NCBI RefSeq assembly: GCF_000758305.1
Contig: NZ_CP009458.1
Location: 3,596,001 to 3,660,000 of the forward strand
DNA from: Cedecea neteri
GTDB taxonomy: Bacteria; Pseudomonadota; Gammaproteobacteria; Enterobacterales; Enterobacteriaceae
Direction of reading: 5' to 3'
Length of the DNA: 64,000 bases
This document shows, in pieces, positions 1 through 8,744 of this stretch. How positions within the stretch are numbered: position 1 is the stretch's first letter; each line of letters begins with the position of its first letter. A model generated the notes under the pieces. That model ran no database searches. It worked only from the letters and a program-made list of their open reading frames with translations, and was not told the DNA's origin. The position numbers and the translations under genes were made by a program.

Positions 1-742
1 TGACCTGTTTTAACTGCTGGAACCCGCGCTCCAGGCGTTCAAGCATCGCGTTGATTTGATCAATCAGCGCATCAAGCTCAGTTGGCACATCCAGCTTATC
101 CAGCCTTGATGACAGCGTTTTGGTGCCGATCGTAGCCGTGCGGTCGGCCAGACGACGTAAAGGTGAAATGCCACGCCGGGCAAAGATCACCGCCAGCACG
201 ACCGAGATGGCCGCCATCATTGAGGCAAAGAGAATAATCTTGGTGCGGTATTCATCAAGAATGTGGGTTCTGTCGCTCAGCACCCGCGCCGAAACGATCT
301 CCAGCGGCGGTAAATTATTGGCCGAAGGGCTAATAGCGGCCATATAAACCATTGGCGTGCCGTCCGCGTTATTGGCGTGATGCACGGCCTCAAGCGTTAG
401 CCGCTGGTTGGCGGCAACCGGCGTCACGGTGGGAATAGCGCGCTGCATGGGATTAACTTCCAGCAAGGTAGCGCCGCCGACATAGCGAATGACAAGCAGG
501 GATTCCGTATTGCCCAGCATATTGGCAAACAAATGGGGTTTCTCGCGGATCAGCTGCCGTGCGTCCAGATCCCGCAGCAGCGTGCTGATCTGGTCCACGC
601 GGGACACCAGCGCCGCGTCATCACGGATAGAAAGTTGCTGGCGCAGGGCGTAATAGAGCGCGCTGCCCATGACGGTAAACGCCACAAAGGAGAAGGCGGC
701 CAGCAACACGGCAAGGCGGAAAGTTAGCGAGGTACGCTTCAT
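1..742 (-). CDS. Heavy-metal-type sensor histidine kinase, N-terminal part (cut by window edge)
   Basis: Reading the minus strand from ATG at 742 gives 247 codons with no stop before the window edge. The product begins MKRTSLTFRLAVLLAAFSF, giving a first membrane helix at about residues 8-30, then a periplasmic sensor domain, a second helix near residues 168-188 and a HAMP-like stretch (RRGISPLRRLADRT). The kinase core lies outside the window. The start overlaps the stop of the response regulator by ATGA, so the two are translationally coupled. The layout fits the CusS/PcoS/HprS group of metal or redox sensors; the signal cannot be told from the sequence. Confidence 0.85.
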   Translation of the reverse strand, partial: MKRTSLTFRLAVLLAAFSFVAFTVMGSALYYALRQQLSIRDDAALVSRVDQISTLLRDLDARQLIREKPHLFANMLGNTESLLVIRYVGGATLLEVNPMQRAIPTVTPVAANQRLTLEAVHHANNADGTPMVYMAAISPSANNLPPLEIVSARVLSDRTHILDEYRTKIILFASMMAAISVVLAVIFARRGISPLRRLADRTATIGTKTLSSRLDKLDVPTELDALIDQINAMLERLERGFQQLKQV

Positions 743-1416
743 GACTCAGGCTCGCAGCGGTAGCCCACGCCATGCACGGTATGGATCAGCCGCACCGGGA
801 AGGGGTCATCCACTTTTTGCCGCAGCCTGCGTACCGCGACATCCACCACGTTAGTGTCGCTGTCGAAATTCATGTCCCACACGCGTGAAGCCAGAAACGT
901 CCTCGATAGGACTTGCCCGCGGTGCTGGAGAAAGCACACCAGCAGCTTGAACTCTTTGTTGGTCAGCGTGATGCGTTTACCTTCGCGCTCGCAGCGAAAC
1001 TTGGCGACATCCACCAGCAGATCGGCCATCGTCAGCACTTCTTCGGTTTCGGCCTGCGGCTGGCCGCGGCGTAGAATAATGCGGATCCTTGCCAGCAGTT
1101 CGGCAAAGGAGAAAGGCTTGACGAGGTATTCGTCGGCACCCAGCCCAAGCCCGCGTAAGCGGTCTTCCAGCGTACCGCGCGCGCTCAGAAACAGCACCGG
1201 CGTCTGGCTGTGGGCGCGTAAACGCTCCATCACCGTCCAGCCGTTCATTTCCGGCAGCATGACGTCCAGCAGGATCAGGTCATAACTTTCTTCCCGCGCC
1301 AGATGCAGGCCGTCAATGCCGTTGGCCGCCCAGTCTGCGGTATAGCCCGCTTCGTTCAGCCCGCTCACCAGGTAGGCGGCGGTTTTCGCTTCGTCTTCGA
1401 TAATGAGGATTTTCAA
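739..1416 (-). CDS. OmpR-family response regulator (CusR/HprR/CopR-like)
   Basis: 225 residues. The receiver domain covers residues 1-115 with the acidic pocket (IIEDE, residues 5-9), phospho-acceptor Asp51 (LLDVMLPEMNGW), Ser78 and Lys100-Pro101. A winged-helix Trans_reg_C domain covers about 128-222 and ends HTVHGVGYRCEPES. The line NKEFKLLVCFLQ and the FDSDTNVVDVAVRRLR stretch are typical of the heavy-metal response regulators (CusR, CopR, HprR). It is the first gene of a regulator-kinase operon with a 4-bp overlap. The exported hydrolase upstream lies on the same strand 75 bp away and could be a target or simply a neighbour. Family certain; metal versus redox signal unknown. Confidence 0.92.
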   Translation of the reverse strand: MKILIIEDEAKTAAYLVSGLNEAGYTADWAANGIDGLHLAREESYDLILLDVMLPEMNGWTVMERLRAHSQTPVLFLSARGTLEDRLRGLGLGADEYLVKPFSFAELLARIRIILRRGQPQAETEEVLTMADLLVDVAKFRCEREGKRITLTNKEFKLLVCFLQHRGQVLSRTFLASRVWDMNFDSDTNVVDVAVRRLRQKVDDPFPVRLIHTVHGVGYRCEPES

Positions 1417-1491
1417 GCGGCGGGTCCTGTCAGAAAGAGAGAAAAGGGCGTGGAGACCGCCCCAGTCTCGTCATTATAAGATGCGTGAACC

Positions 1492-2271
1492 TCAGTAGCC
1501 AGGCACGTGCGCCGCTTTCAGGATCAGATTAGCCACCGCTTCAGGCTGGGAAATCAGCGAAACGTGGCTGGATTTAAGCTCGATGGTTTGCGCGTGCATA
1601 CGCTTCGCCATAAACCGTTCCAGATCCGGGTTGATCGTGCGGTCTTCGGTCGATACCGCGTACCAGGTCGGTTTGTCATGCCAGGCGGCAACCGTGGTTT
1701 TCGCCATAGTAATGGCTTTGCCGATCGGCTGCTGCACGGCGTAATAGGCTTTGGCTTCGCTTTCCGGCAGATCGCCGGCGAAATCGTGGATAAACGCCGA
1801 CTCGCTCAGCGCGCCGTAGCCATCGTCATTCCATTTCAGGCCAGCGGAAGCCGGTGCCGCCGGGTATTTTTTGGTCAGTGCGGGGTAGTCTTCACCCGCT
1901 TCCGGGGCACGGGCGGCGATATACACCAGGCCTTTGACTTCTGGCTCATCGCCCGCCTGGCTAATCACCATCCCGCCATAGGAGTGAGCCACCAGAATCA
2001 CCGGGCCGTTTTGTTGCGCCAGCGCGCGTTTTACTGCGGCCACATCGTTATCTAATGACGTTGTCGGGTTCTGGACCGCCGTGACGTGCAGACCTTTAGC
2101 CTGTAGCAGGGGGATAACTTTGCCCCAGCTTGAGCCATCGGCAAACAGGCCGTGCACCAGCACGATGTTTTTCACTTCCTGCGGTGCAGGGGTGGTGTCG
2201 GCATGGGCGGCCGTGGTGCCAAAAGCGGCCAGCGCAAGGGTGGCAAGCGCAGAGAGATGGCGTAATTTCAT
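1492..2271 (-). CDS. Exported alpha/beta hydrolase
   Basis: 259 residues with a Sec signal peptide (hydrophobic residues 5-20, AHA cleavage site near residue 24), so the enzyme should be periplasmic. The alpha/beta hydrolase fold is shown by the oxyanion strand IVLVHGLFADGSSW (36-49), nucleophile elbow VAHSYGG with Ser97, acid Asp210 (STEDRT) and His236 (KSSHVSL). It resembles the small esterase group often annotated as alpha/beta hydrolase of unknown substrate. It precedes the two-component genes on the same strand, and is divergent from the VOC gene with a 162-bp shared promoter region. Confidence 0.88.
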   Translation of the reverse strand: MKLRHLSALATLALAAFGTTAAHADTTPAPQEVKNIVLVHGLFADGSSWGKVIPLLQAKGLHVTAVQNPTTSLDNDVAAVKRALAQQNGPVILVAHSYGGMVISQAGDEPEVKGLVYIAARAPEAGEDYPALTKKYPAAPASAGLKWNDDGYGALSESAFIHDFAGDLPESEAKAYYAVQQPIGKAITMAKTTVAAWHDKPTWYAVSTEDRTINPDLERFMAKRMHAQTIELKSSHVSLISQPEAVANLILKAAHVPGY

Positions 2272-2433
2272 GGTCTATCCTCAGATTCAACAAAGGGGGT
2301 CAGGGCCAATTTAGCTCTCGGGCGCCAACAAAGTGCTGACGTGGAAATGACAAAAAAATGACAAACTGGGGGTTCTTGCGGTTCACGATGAGGGGATCTA
2401 CACTGATTTTTCTCAGCCTGAAAGAGATTGTAA

Positions 2434-2802
2434 ATGCCTAATAATATTACGCCTTTTGCCTTCGTGCTGGCGGTAATCAACCTTGATGACACTGCGGGTT
2501 ATTTCCGCGATACGTTAGGCTTTACCCTTGAATGGCCTGGCACGAACGGCTGGCAATTAGCGGTGCGAGGGACAGTGAAGGTGATGCTGGGCCATTGCCC
2601 GCAGGCGCTGGCCCCAGCTTCCCTTGGGGATCACAGTTATTTCGGCTATCTGCATGTTGATGACGTGGATGCGCTCTACGCCGAGTTTGTGCAGCGCGGT
2701 GCCATCATTTTACAACCCCCCGCCAGCCGTCCACACGGGATGCGAGAATTTCTCGTCGCTACGCCAGAAGGCCATAAAATCATGATTGGCCAGGTGTTGT
2801 AA
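2434..2802 (+). CDS. VOC superfamily (glyoxalase/bleomycin resistance-like) protein
   Basis: 122 residues with the paired beta-alpha-beta-beta-beta modules of the vicinal oxygen chelate fold: FAFVLAVINLDDTAGYFRDT near the start and a second module from YFGYLHVDDVDALYAEF. The C-terminal REFLVATPEGHKIMIGQ is the usual last strand, with a metal-type Glu in TPEGH. VOC proteins include glyoxalases, antibiotic-binding proteins and dioxygenases; the sequence alone does not choose. The gene stands alone, convergent with the MFS gene 7 bp downstream. Confidence 0.85.
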   Translation: MPNNITPFAFVLAVINLDDTAGYFRDTLGFTLEWPGTNGWQLAVRGTVKVMLGHCPQALAPASLGDHSYFGYLHVDDVDALYAEFVQRGAIILQPPASRPHGMREFLVATPEGHKIMIGQVL

Positions 2803-2809
2803 AAAGCCA

Positions 2810-4024
2810 TCAGCCACCACGGGCTTTGCTTTCACGGGTAACAATCACCGCCAGCAGCCCGGCCAGCGCAAAAGTAGCGGCGACGTAAGGAATAGGGCGT
2901 GGACCGGTCAGGTTTATCAGCACCCCGCCAATCAGCGAGCCTAAGCCAATCGCCGCATTAAATACCGACACGTTGACTGAGGTAGCGGCATCTGCACCAC
3001 CTTCGAGCCGAGAGGCTTCCTTGAACACCAGGGTTTGCAGCAGCACCGGCAGCGCACCGTAAGCCGCGCCCCACAACGCAATGGCCGCAAACACCGATGC
3101 GTGACTTGTTGCGGCTACGTTCAGGCAGGCAAGGCTGGCGGTAAACAACGCGGCGACGATCCCCAGACTTATGCGCGGTGCGCGGGCGGCAAAAGGCCCT
3201 ACGGCAAAATTCGTCAACACGCCCGCCGCACCATAAACCAGCAGCAACATACTGATTTGCCCGCTGCTTTGGCCGGCGACTTGTTCGAGGAACGGCGTGA
3301 CATAGGTGTAAGCCAGGAAGTTACCGGAAACGACCAGCGCGGTGATGCCGAAAATGGCCAGCAATGCACCGTTTTTAAACACGGCGGAAATCGCCCCGCG
3401 CTTAGCGGACCTAGCGATTCTCACCGCCGGAACGGACCAGACAATAAGCGTGAATACGGCCAGGCAAAGAAGGCAAAGCGCAGCAAATACCGCCCGCCAG
3501 CCGTAAAAATCACCCAGCATAGTACCCGCAGGCACGCCGAGTACCGTGGCCAGAGAAACGCCGCCAAACACGACGGACGTTGCCCGCACCGCGTTACGTG
3601 ACGCCACCAGGTGTACAGCGGTCACCACCGCCGTAGACCAGAACACCCCGATAGCGGCGGCCACCAGAATGCGCCCCACAAAGACAACAAAATAGTCCGA
3701 CGCCAGCCAGGTAATCAGGTTGCCCGCAAAACAGGCGGCGAGCAGGCCAGACATTAACGCTTTGCGGTTGATGTGCCCCAGCAGGCCGGTCAGCGGGGCG
3801 GCGGTGAGCGCCACCATAAAAGCAAAAATAGTGACCAGGTAACCAGCCACACCAAGTGATACGTTTAGCCCGTCGGCCATGCCCGGAAGCACACCTACCG
3901 GCATCAGTTCGGTACTGACAAAAGTGAAACAGCCCAGGCTCAGCGCCAGCACCGCCGCGATGCTGCGGGCCCGGGACACATGTGCGCCCTGCGGCGCAGC
4001 GATATTTGTACTGCTTGAATGCAT
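2810..4024 (-). CDS. MFS transporter, DHA1 drug/sugar efflux type
   Basis: About 404 residues from the chosen ATG at 4024; the open frame extends 14 codons further upstream. Twelve hydrophobic segments are visible, with STELMPVGVLPGMADGLNVS in helix 1 and loop 1, the region that in SotB/AraJ/YdhP-type exporters reads TTEFVPVG. The MFS signature after helix 2 is degenerate (GHINRKALM). The family exports sugars, arabinose-like compounds and drugs by proton antiport in the inner membrane. The divergent LysR gene starts 110 bp away and is the probable regulator. Confidence 0.87.
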   Translation of the reverse strand: MHSSSTNIAAPQGAHVSRARSIAAVLALSLGCFTFVSTELMPVGVLPGMADGLNVSLGVAGYLVTIFAFMVALTAAPLTGLLGHINRKALMSGLLAACFAGNLITWLASDYFVVFVGRILVAAAIGVFWSTAVVTAVHLVASRNAVRATSVVFGGVSLATVLGVPAGTMLGDFYGWRAVFAALCLLCLAVFTLIVWSVPAVRIARSAKRGAISAVFKNGALLAIFGITALVVSGNFLAYTYVTPFLEQVAGQSSGQISMLLLVYGAAGVLTNFAVGPFAARAPRISLGIVAALFTASLACLNVAATSHASVFAAIALWGAAYGALPVLLQTLVFKEASRLEGGADAATSVNVSVFNAAIGLGSLIGGVLINLTGPRPIPYVAATFALAGLLAVIVTRESKARGG

Positions 4025-4134
4025 AAAACCATCCTGAAAATGTGAACAGGTCGAGATGACGAGCAAATTGTGGCGTCGCGCAGAGCAGAATGCGATAGCA
4101 TGAAAGGCATATCACTTATGACTGAGAATCAACA

Positions 4135-5043
4135 ATGAGAGCCTTAAGTTCGCAATTGCTGGAAGGCGTGGATGTGATGGCCGCGGTGGTGGATACCCTG
4201 AGCTTTGGCGCAGCCGCCGAAATGCTCGATATGTCGCAGTCCGGCGTCAGCCGGGCCATTGCTCGCCTTGAAAAGCGGCTCGGCATTCGCGTTTTTGACC
4301 GAACCACGCGTTCTGTGCGGCTGACCGACGAGGGGCGGGAATTCTACGAGCAGGTCATGCCGCTGATTGGCGCACTGGCTGAAGTCACCGGCGGCGCGGC
4401 AGGGGACGGGCAAACCCTGCGCGGGAAGCTGCGAGTGAATGTTGACCCATTGTTTGCCAGCCAGGTTTTAGGGCCACGCCTCGGCGCGTTTATGGATAAA
4501 CATCCTGAGCTTGAAATCGAGCTGCGCAGCCGGGATGAACTGGGCGATCTTATTTCTGACGGCTTCGACCTGGCTCTGCGTTTTGGCCACCCTCAGTCCT
4601 CGTCGATGGTAGCCAGAAAGCTGTTCGACACCCGCGTTTTTGATATGGCCTCTCCCGAGTATTTACGCCGCTTTGGTTATCCTCAAACGCCCCAGGAACT
4701 GGAGCAGGCACCACACCGCTGCATATTGTTTCGGGAACCGCTGACGGGAAAACCGTTTTCCTGGGAGTTTCACCAGGGGAAAAAGAAAGTGATGATCCAG
4801 CCCAGAGGCATGTTAACGGTCAACGATGCGGAAACGGCGTTCAGTACCTGTCTTGCGGGCCTGGGCGTGGCGCAGATCTTTGAGCTGGGCAGCGAAGAAT
4901 ACGTTGCTTCCGGGCGGCTGGTACCGCTGTTTCCCGAATGGTCAGATCACCGTTTCCCGCTCTATGCGTATTATCCGTCCCGGCATCATGTGCCGGCAAA
5001 AACCCGGGCGTTGCTGGATTTTGTTAGCGGGCTGGTAGGTTGA
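4135..5043 (+). CDS. LysR-family transcriptional regulator, divergent to the MFS gene
   Basis: 302 residues. The N-terminal winged HTH (about 12-70) has the family pattern FGAAAEMLDMSQSGVSRAIARLE followed by GIRVFDRTTRSVRLTDEG. The co-inducer-binding domain starts near residue 95 (GKLRVNVDPLFASQVLGPRL). It belongs to the CrgA/DsdC-like branch whose members often sit beside one pump or oxidoreductase. Its back-to-back position with the MFS transporter suggests it controls that gene and itself from the shared 110-bp gap. Confidence 0.9.
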   Translation: MRALSSQLLEGVDVMAAVVDTLSFGAAAEMLDMSQSGVSRAIARLEKRLGIRVFDRTTRSVRLTDEGREFYEQVMPLIGALAEVTGGAAGDGQTLRGKLRVNVDPLFASQVLGPRLGAFMDKHPELEIELRSRDELGDLISDGFDLALRFGHPQSSSMVARKLFDTRVFDMASPEYLRRFGYPQTPQELEQAPHRCILFREPLTGKPFSWEFHQGKKKVMIQPRGMLTVNDAETAFSTCLAGLGVAQIFELGSEEYVASGRLVPLFPEWSDHRFPLYAYYPSRHHVPAKTRALLDFVSGLVG

Positions 5044-5102
5044 ACGGCTTAGGCAAATCAGGCAAAACGGAAATAGATATTTCATCGGAAAGGAAAGTGC
5101 AT

Positions 5103-5651
5103 ATGCAAATACCAGAGCTCCATACAGAACGCTTGCTGCTAAAGCCATTAGCCGCCGAAGATGCCTCACAGATTCAGGTGCTTTATCCACGTTGGGAGAT
5201 CGTTCGCTATATGGTCTCCTCAGTACCATGGCCCTATCCGGATAACGGGGCTGAAAATTACGTCAATAACGTTGCCCTGCCTGATATGGAAAAAGGGATT
5301 GCCTGGTTCTGGACTATCAGACACCGTCAGACCCCGGACGAACTCATGGGGTTAATCTGCCTTTATGACGTTGAGGATAATAACCGTGGATTTTGGTTAG
5401 CGCCGGAATATCAGGGGCAGGGTTTTATGCGTGAGGCCTGTAATGTCGCGACGGATTACTGGTTTAATACATTAAATAAGACAGTATTGCGTGCGCCGAA
5501 AGCGGCTCTCAATAGCCGTTCCAGACGTATTTCAGACAGTAGCGGCATGCGGCTTATCAGAACTGAAAAGAAGGAGTATGTCAGCGGCCTGCTGGATTCC
5601 GAACTCTGGGAAATCACGCGCAACGAATGGAACGCTCGTCAGGTTGATTAA
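5103..5651 (+). CDS. GNAT-family N-acetyltransferase
   Basis: 182 residues from ATG 5103, preceded by the strong ribosome site GGAAAGGAAAG; the open frame extends 21 codons upstream without a better start. Fold marks are the opening IPELHTERLLLKPLAAEDA, the strand GFWLAPEYQGQGFMREACN with the acetyl-CoA pyrophosphate loop Q-G-Q-G-F (R/Q-x-x-G-x-G/A), and a final ALNSRSRRISDSSGMRLIRT segment typical of the RimJ/RimL ribosomal-protein branch. Substrate unknown; such genes can acetylate proteins, polyamines or drugs. Monocistronic. Confidence 0.88.
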   Translation: MQIPELHTERLLLKPLAAEDASQIQVLYPRWEIVRYMVSSVPWPYPDNGAENYVNNVALPDMEKGIAWFWTIRHRQTPDELMGLICLYDVEDNNRGFWLAPEYQGQGFMREACNVATDYWFNTLNKTVLRAPKAALNSRSRRISDSSGMRLIRTEKKEYVSGLLDSELWEITRNEWNARQVD

Positions 5652-5706
5652 TGTAAGTTATGGAATGTCTGCTTTCCGACCATTGAGGAATTAGCCCAGT
5701 AGGGGT

Positions 5707-5730
5707 GTCCGCTTTGTGCCAGGAGCGGAC
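5707..5730. repeat. Hairpin repeat copy A (GTCCGCT-N10-AGCGGAC)
   Basis: Perfect 7-bp inverted repeat GTCCGCT / AGCGGAC with a 10-nt loop (TTGTGCCAGG), lying between the GNAT and the DUF6678-like genes. The same arms with the same loop length recur at 6601-6625 and 8745-8768, and half-elements occur at 9885-9952. Confidence 0.75.
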
Positions 5731-5783
5731 GTTGTTATCCATGTAGTGTGTTAATCTGTCGGGAGAATATCCTGGAGGTTCGA

Positions 5784-6098
5784 ATGCTTTATAGCTGCAT
5801 GAATAATACAAAATGGGATCAGATCCGTGTGGCAATGGTTAGCATGGAATCTTCTCCCTTATGGAAAATCACTTTTCTCAATGGCAATGAATCCGCAGTT
5901 GATGGCGAGTGGTTTTACCATTTCAGTGAAGGCGGTTATTTGGATATCCATTATCTTGATATTTTGACGAATTCAGTTGAACAGCATGCCACAGTAGGTA
6001 CTATTCTTCGTGCTATTCATCTCCCTGGAATGGAGACATCAACCGGTTATAGGATTTTGGGGTATGCAGATTCGGTCAGCTATGTAGATTATCTTTAA
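5784..6098 (+). CDS. DUF6678-like small protein
   Basis: 104 residues from ATG 5784 (GGAGG site at 5772); an in-frame upstream ATG at 5748 has no ribosome site. The sequence has NNTKWDQIRVAM, then DGEWFYHFSEGGYLDIHYLD and a closing GTILRAIHLPG...GYRILGYAD. I recognise this order (W-x-E/D at the start, W/EWFYHF, I-x-Y/WLDI, IHLPG, GYRI-x-GY) as the DUF6678 family, by memory only. Function is not known; such proteins often sit in accessory strings next to immunity-like orphans. Base use is more AT-rich than the flanks. Confidence 0.65.
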   Translation: MLYSCMNNTKWDQIRVAMVSMESSPLWKITFLNGNESAVDGEWFYHFSEGGYLDIHYLDILTNSVEQHATVGTILRAIHLPGMETSTGYRILGYADSVSYVDYL

Positions 6099-6225
6099 CT
6101 GAATAAAATCGTTTAATGGCTAACAGGAATACTTTAGTCTTTGCGTAGAATTGGCCTCTACTCCTCGCTATCTGTTTTGTGGATGAAGCGTTACACTGAA
6201 AGCTATTAAATCAAAGTCAATACAG

Positions 6226-6525
6226 TTAGGCATCTTCCCACAGCGACATCATTTCTCCTGGTAATTGTTCCTTATCAAACCCCTCAAACCAATATACTAA
6301 GCCTTGTGGCCCTACAATTGGCACTTCTCCCCAACCCTGATGAAACAATGCGCGATTCCAGTCCGGCTTGAGACGACCACGTCGTTTAAGACGTTCACCA
6401 TTACATGCAGCTGCGCGTATTGAGGGAAAGCTCATAAAGAAGCTCAACGGCATTTCCTCTGTTTTCGCACGTTGTAATTGTCTTGATATCCAGTCTTGGT
6501 TACGTTTGCGAAGCTTTTGTTTCAT
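6226..6525 (-). CDS. Hypothetical protein, basic N-terminus
   Basis: 99 residues; not recognised. It opens with a very basic stretch (MKQKLRKRNQDWISRQLQRAK) and has an aromatic middle (DWNRALFHQGWGEVPIVG) and an acidic tail (MMSLWEDA). No membrane segment or signal peptide. It lies alone in the accessory patch, in a region of orphan genes divided by hairpin repeats. It may be a fragment of a longer protein; no frame on either side extends it. Confidence 0.5.
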   Translation of the reverse strand: MKQKLRKRNQDWISRQLQRAKTEEMPLSFFMSFPSIRAAACNGERLKRRGRLKPDWNRALFHQGWGEVPIVGPQGLVYWFEGFDKEQLPGEMMSLWEDA

Positions 6526-6598
6526 TGGTTACTGTTCTGATTCGACTAACTTATCAATCAATAATCTTACTGTAATCCGACGCCACGCTTTGTACAAG

Positions 6599-6628
6599 AA
6601 GGTCCGCTCCTCGCTCAGAGCGGACCTT
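6599..6628. repeat. Hairpin repeat copy B (10-bp arms)
   Basis: AAGGTCCGCT / AGCGGACCTT, a perfect 10-bp inverted repeat around a 10-nt loop CCTCGCTCAG. Same core arms and same loop length as copy A. No T-run follows on either strand, so this is not a standard terminator. Confidence 0.8.
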
Positions 6629-6748
6629 AATCCATGTGAGCTGCACGCCTGGCGCTAACATAGTCAATGCAAAGCCTCGACTCTCACGTAATGGTTCCGT
6701 TAAGCAGAAGACTTGCAATCAGGATGCCGGAATGGCGATTCCCGATCA

Positions 6749-7267
6749 TCACGCATCGAAGTTAAACTCCAGCAAGAAAAAACCATTCTTCGTGTCGAAA
6801 GCAAATATATCCCAGTTTATTGCATACCATACTGGCGGAGACATGGTGACTCGATAGATATTAGGTGCATAAATAACCTGTTTCAGCATATCCATAAATC
6901 CTGAACGCAGAGCAGATAATTTATCGTTCAAAATCGCTGCATTTCCGAAGTGGAAAAACCACATGTTGATGTTATCGGCAAGTTGTTTTTCGCTAACCTG
7001 CTCCAGACTAATATGCCAGTTCGAAACAATCGTATCCGGATATGCTTCTGTAATATTTCTCTCAACAGATTTAAGCAATGTCCGCTCCGGTGGCAAACGA
7101 ACAAACGTGTATTCAACGCCAATATTATCTGCGACATTCAATATTTCTATTGCTGACAGAAACCCATTTATTTTTTCGACATCAAGCTGTATTTGTTCTT
7201 CTGTCATTTTTTTAAACTTCATTGCCTTTAATTCCTGCAAGATACGCTGCTTTTGATTATAGGGCAC
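6749..7267 (-). CDS. Hypothetical protein in accessory patch
   Basis: 172 residues; family not recognised. Charged and soluble, with an N-terminal helical part (KQRILQELKAMKFKKMTEEQIQLDVEKINGFL), a middle with VEYTFVRLPPERT, and a C-terminal WYAINWDIFAFDTKNGFFLL that looks like beta strands. The size, acidity, isolation and low GC are in keeping with immunity-type proteins of polymorphic toxin islands, but no toxin gene is visible, so this is only a guess. An alternative start is MKFKK, 16 codons in. Confidence 0.6.
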   Translation of the reverse strand: MPYNQKQRILQELKAMKFKKMTEEQIQLDVEKINGFLSAIEILNVADNIGVEYTFVRLPPERTLLKSVERNITEAYPDTIVSNWHISLEQVSEKQLADNINMWFFHFGNAAILNDKLSALRSGFMDMLKQVIYAPNIYRVTMSPPVWYAINWDIFAFDTKNGFFLLEFNFDA

Positions 7268-7453
7268 AATGATTTAGCTTTCGATTGCCTTCGGCTCAAC
7301 CGCATTCGGCGTAGTGTTTGACCACCTCCTGAGCGCATTCGCCCTGACCTTTTTCACCTCAAAGCAAAACACAAACCCACAGTAGTCACTGCCGGGTAAA
7401 GGTGACCTGCTCCCGGTTGATTATTACATGTCAATGTTAGTCCTGCATCCCTG

Positions 7454-7553
7454 TGACCCTGACCCCGAATATGCTCCAGTCATAATCAGGAATAACCGGC
7501 CTCTGACCCTGACCCCGAATATGCTCCAGTCATAATCAGGAATAACCGGCCTC
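7454..7553. repeat. 50-bp exact tandem duplication at the IS left end
   Basis: Positions 7454-7503 are repeated without change at 7504-7553 (each begins TGACCCTGACCCCGAAT). The second copy is the true terminal sequence of the IS3-family element; the first is an extra copy of that end outside it. Confidence 0.9.
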
Positions 7554-8361
7554 ATGTTGGCTGCATATTCTTGCAACCGACAGACTTCTCGGCAAATTCA
7601 GATGGCGTCATCCAGCCCAGCGCAGAATGGGGACGTCTCTGGTTATAGTGTATGCGCCAGGCCTCGATTTTGCACCGTGCATCCTCCAGGGACATGAACC
7701 AGTTCTCGTTCAGACATTCCTGCCGCAGCCTGCCATTAAACGACTCCACAGTGGCATTGTCCGTCGGTGTTCCCGGGCGTGAGAAGTCTATACGGATCCC
7801 TCGTTCATATACCCATTTGTCCAGCATTTTCCCTGCAAATTCAGAGCCATTATCGGTTTTCAGTAATTGTGGTAAGGACCGTCTGAGCGCAATGGTGTTC
7901 AGCATCTCTGCGACCTCCGTTGAGCGCAGATTCTGGCCCACGCAGATCCCCAGACATTCGCGGGTGTAGAGATCAATTACCGTCAGCAGACGTAACCGAC
8001 GCCCGTCAAATAAGGCGTCAGAGACAAAGTCCATGCCCCAGATATGATTCGGATACAACCCCTGAGGCTGGGGCTGCCGACGCTGTGCCGATTTATTCCG
8101 GCGCGGGCGTTTGAGACGCAGGGACAACCCCTGCTCACTGTAGAGCCGGTAAATGCGTTTATGATTATCCCGCCAGCCCTCCCGCCTGAGCATGACGTGA
8201 ACCCGGCGGTAGCCATAGTGGACCCGGGTTTCGGTGATCTCCCTGATACGCAGGCGTAGCGCACTGTCGTCTGCTGCCACAGAACGATAGCGGAAAGAGC
8301 TGCGGCTGATCCGTAGCGCAAAACAGACCTGCCGCTCGCTGGCCCCGTAGCGTGCCTGCAA
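7552..8361 (-). CDS. IS3-family transposase OrfB (DDE catalytic part)
   Basis: Open frame of about 269 residues whose first listed codon is TTG; it really continues upstream in the -1 frame to the slippery site at about 8400. It has the HTH_21 region (HYGYRRVHVMLRREGW), then an rve integrase core with NHIWGMDFVSDAL (first Asp), LLKTDNGSEFAG (second Asp) and DNATVESFNGRLRQECLNENWF (Glu). These are the DDE residues of IS3-family enzymes. It ends close to the left inverted repeat. Made as a fusion with OrfA by programmed frameshifting. Confidence 0.92.
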   Translation of the reverse strand: MQARYGASERQVCFALRISRSSFRYRSVAADDSALRLRIREITETRVHYGYRRVHVMLRREGWRDNHKRIYRLYSEQGLSLRLKRPRRNKSAQRRQPQPQGLYPNHIWGMDFVSDALFDGRRLRLLTVIDLYTRECLGICVGQNLRSTEVAEMLNTIALRRSLPQLLKTDNGSEFAGKMLDKWVYERGIRIDFSRPGTPTDNATVESFNGRLRQECLNENWFMSLEDARCKIEAWRIHYNQRRPHSALGWMTPSEFAEKSVGCKNMQPT

Positions 8362-8393
8362 GTCCCGGACCCATTCACGCAGACGCGCCAGCG

Positions 8394-8660
8394 TCAGGTC
8401 TTTTTTGCCAGTACATCCTGCAGCATGGCCTTGTCGAGGCTCAGATCGGCAACCAGCTTCTTCAGCCTGAGATTCTCTTCCTCAAGCTGCCGCATGTGCT
8501 TCAGCTCCGAAGGAGAAATCCCGCCGTATTTCTTGCGCCACGTATAGAACGTGGCATCGGAGATGCCCAGTTTGCGACAGACGTCCGGCACGGACGTCCC
8601 CAGTTCAGCCTGCTTCAGGGCAAAAACAATCTGTTCTTCGGTGAATCGTGATTTTTTCAT
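8394..8660 (-). CDS. IS3-family transposase OrfA (HTH protein)
   Basis: 88 residues from ATG 8660 (the frame begins with two GTG codons upstream). MKKSRFTEEQIVFALKQ and VCRKLGISDATFYTWRKKYG form the helix-turn-helix that binds the terminal repeats, followed by a leucine-zipper region (LKHMRQLEEENLRLKKL). It stops just after the A6G slippery heptamer, where -1 slippage joins it to OrfB. Confidence 0.92.
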   Translation of the reverse strand: MKKSRFTEEQIVFALKQAELGTSVPDVCRKLGISDATFYTWRKKYGGISPSELKHMRQLEEENLRLKKLVADLSLDKAMLQDVLAKKT

Positions 8661-8744
8661 CGGCACCACCTCCGTTCAGGGAGTGTAGATCATGCCGGAA
8701 TTCTGTTTCTGAATGGAGCAGGATTTCGGGTCAGGGTCATGAAC

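Larger units (their letters stand above)
7504..8739 (-). mobile_element. IS3-family insertion sequence, about 1236 bp
   Basis: Two overlapping genes on the minus strand (orfA 8394-8660, orfB frame down to 7552) flanked by imperfect terminal inverted repeats: TGACCCTGACCCCGAA at the left end, and on the other strand TGACCCTGACCCGAAA at the right end (8739 inward). A -1 frameshift site AAAAAAG near the end of orfA would give the OrfAB transposase. Both frames are open and the DDE residues are present, so it may be active. No clean short target duplication is visible because the left end is itself duplicated. Confidence 0.88.

Noticed and set aside
7454..7503. A second complete IS element
   Set aside because: Only 50 bases of the end are duplicated; no second transposase.
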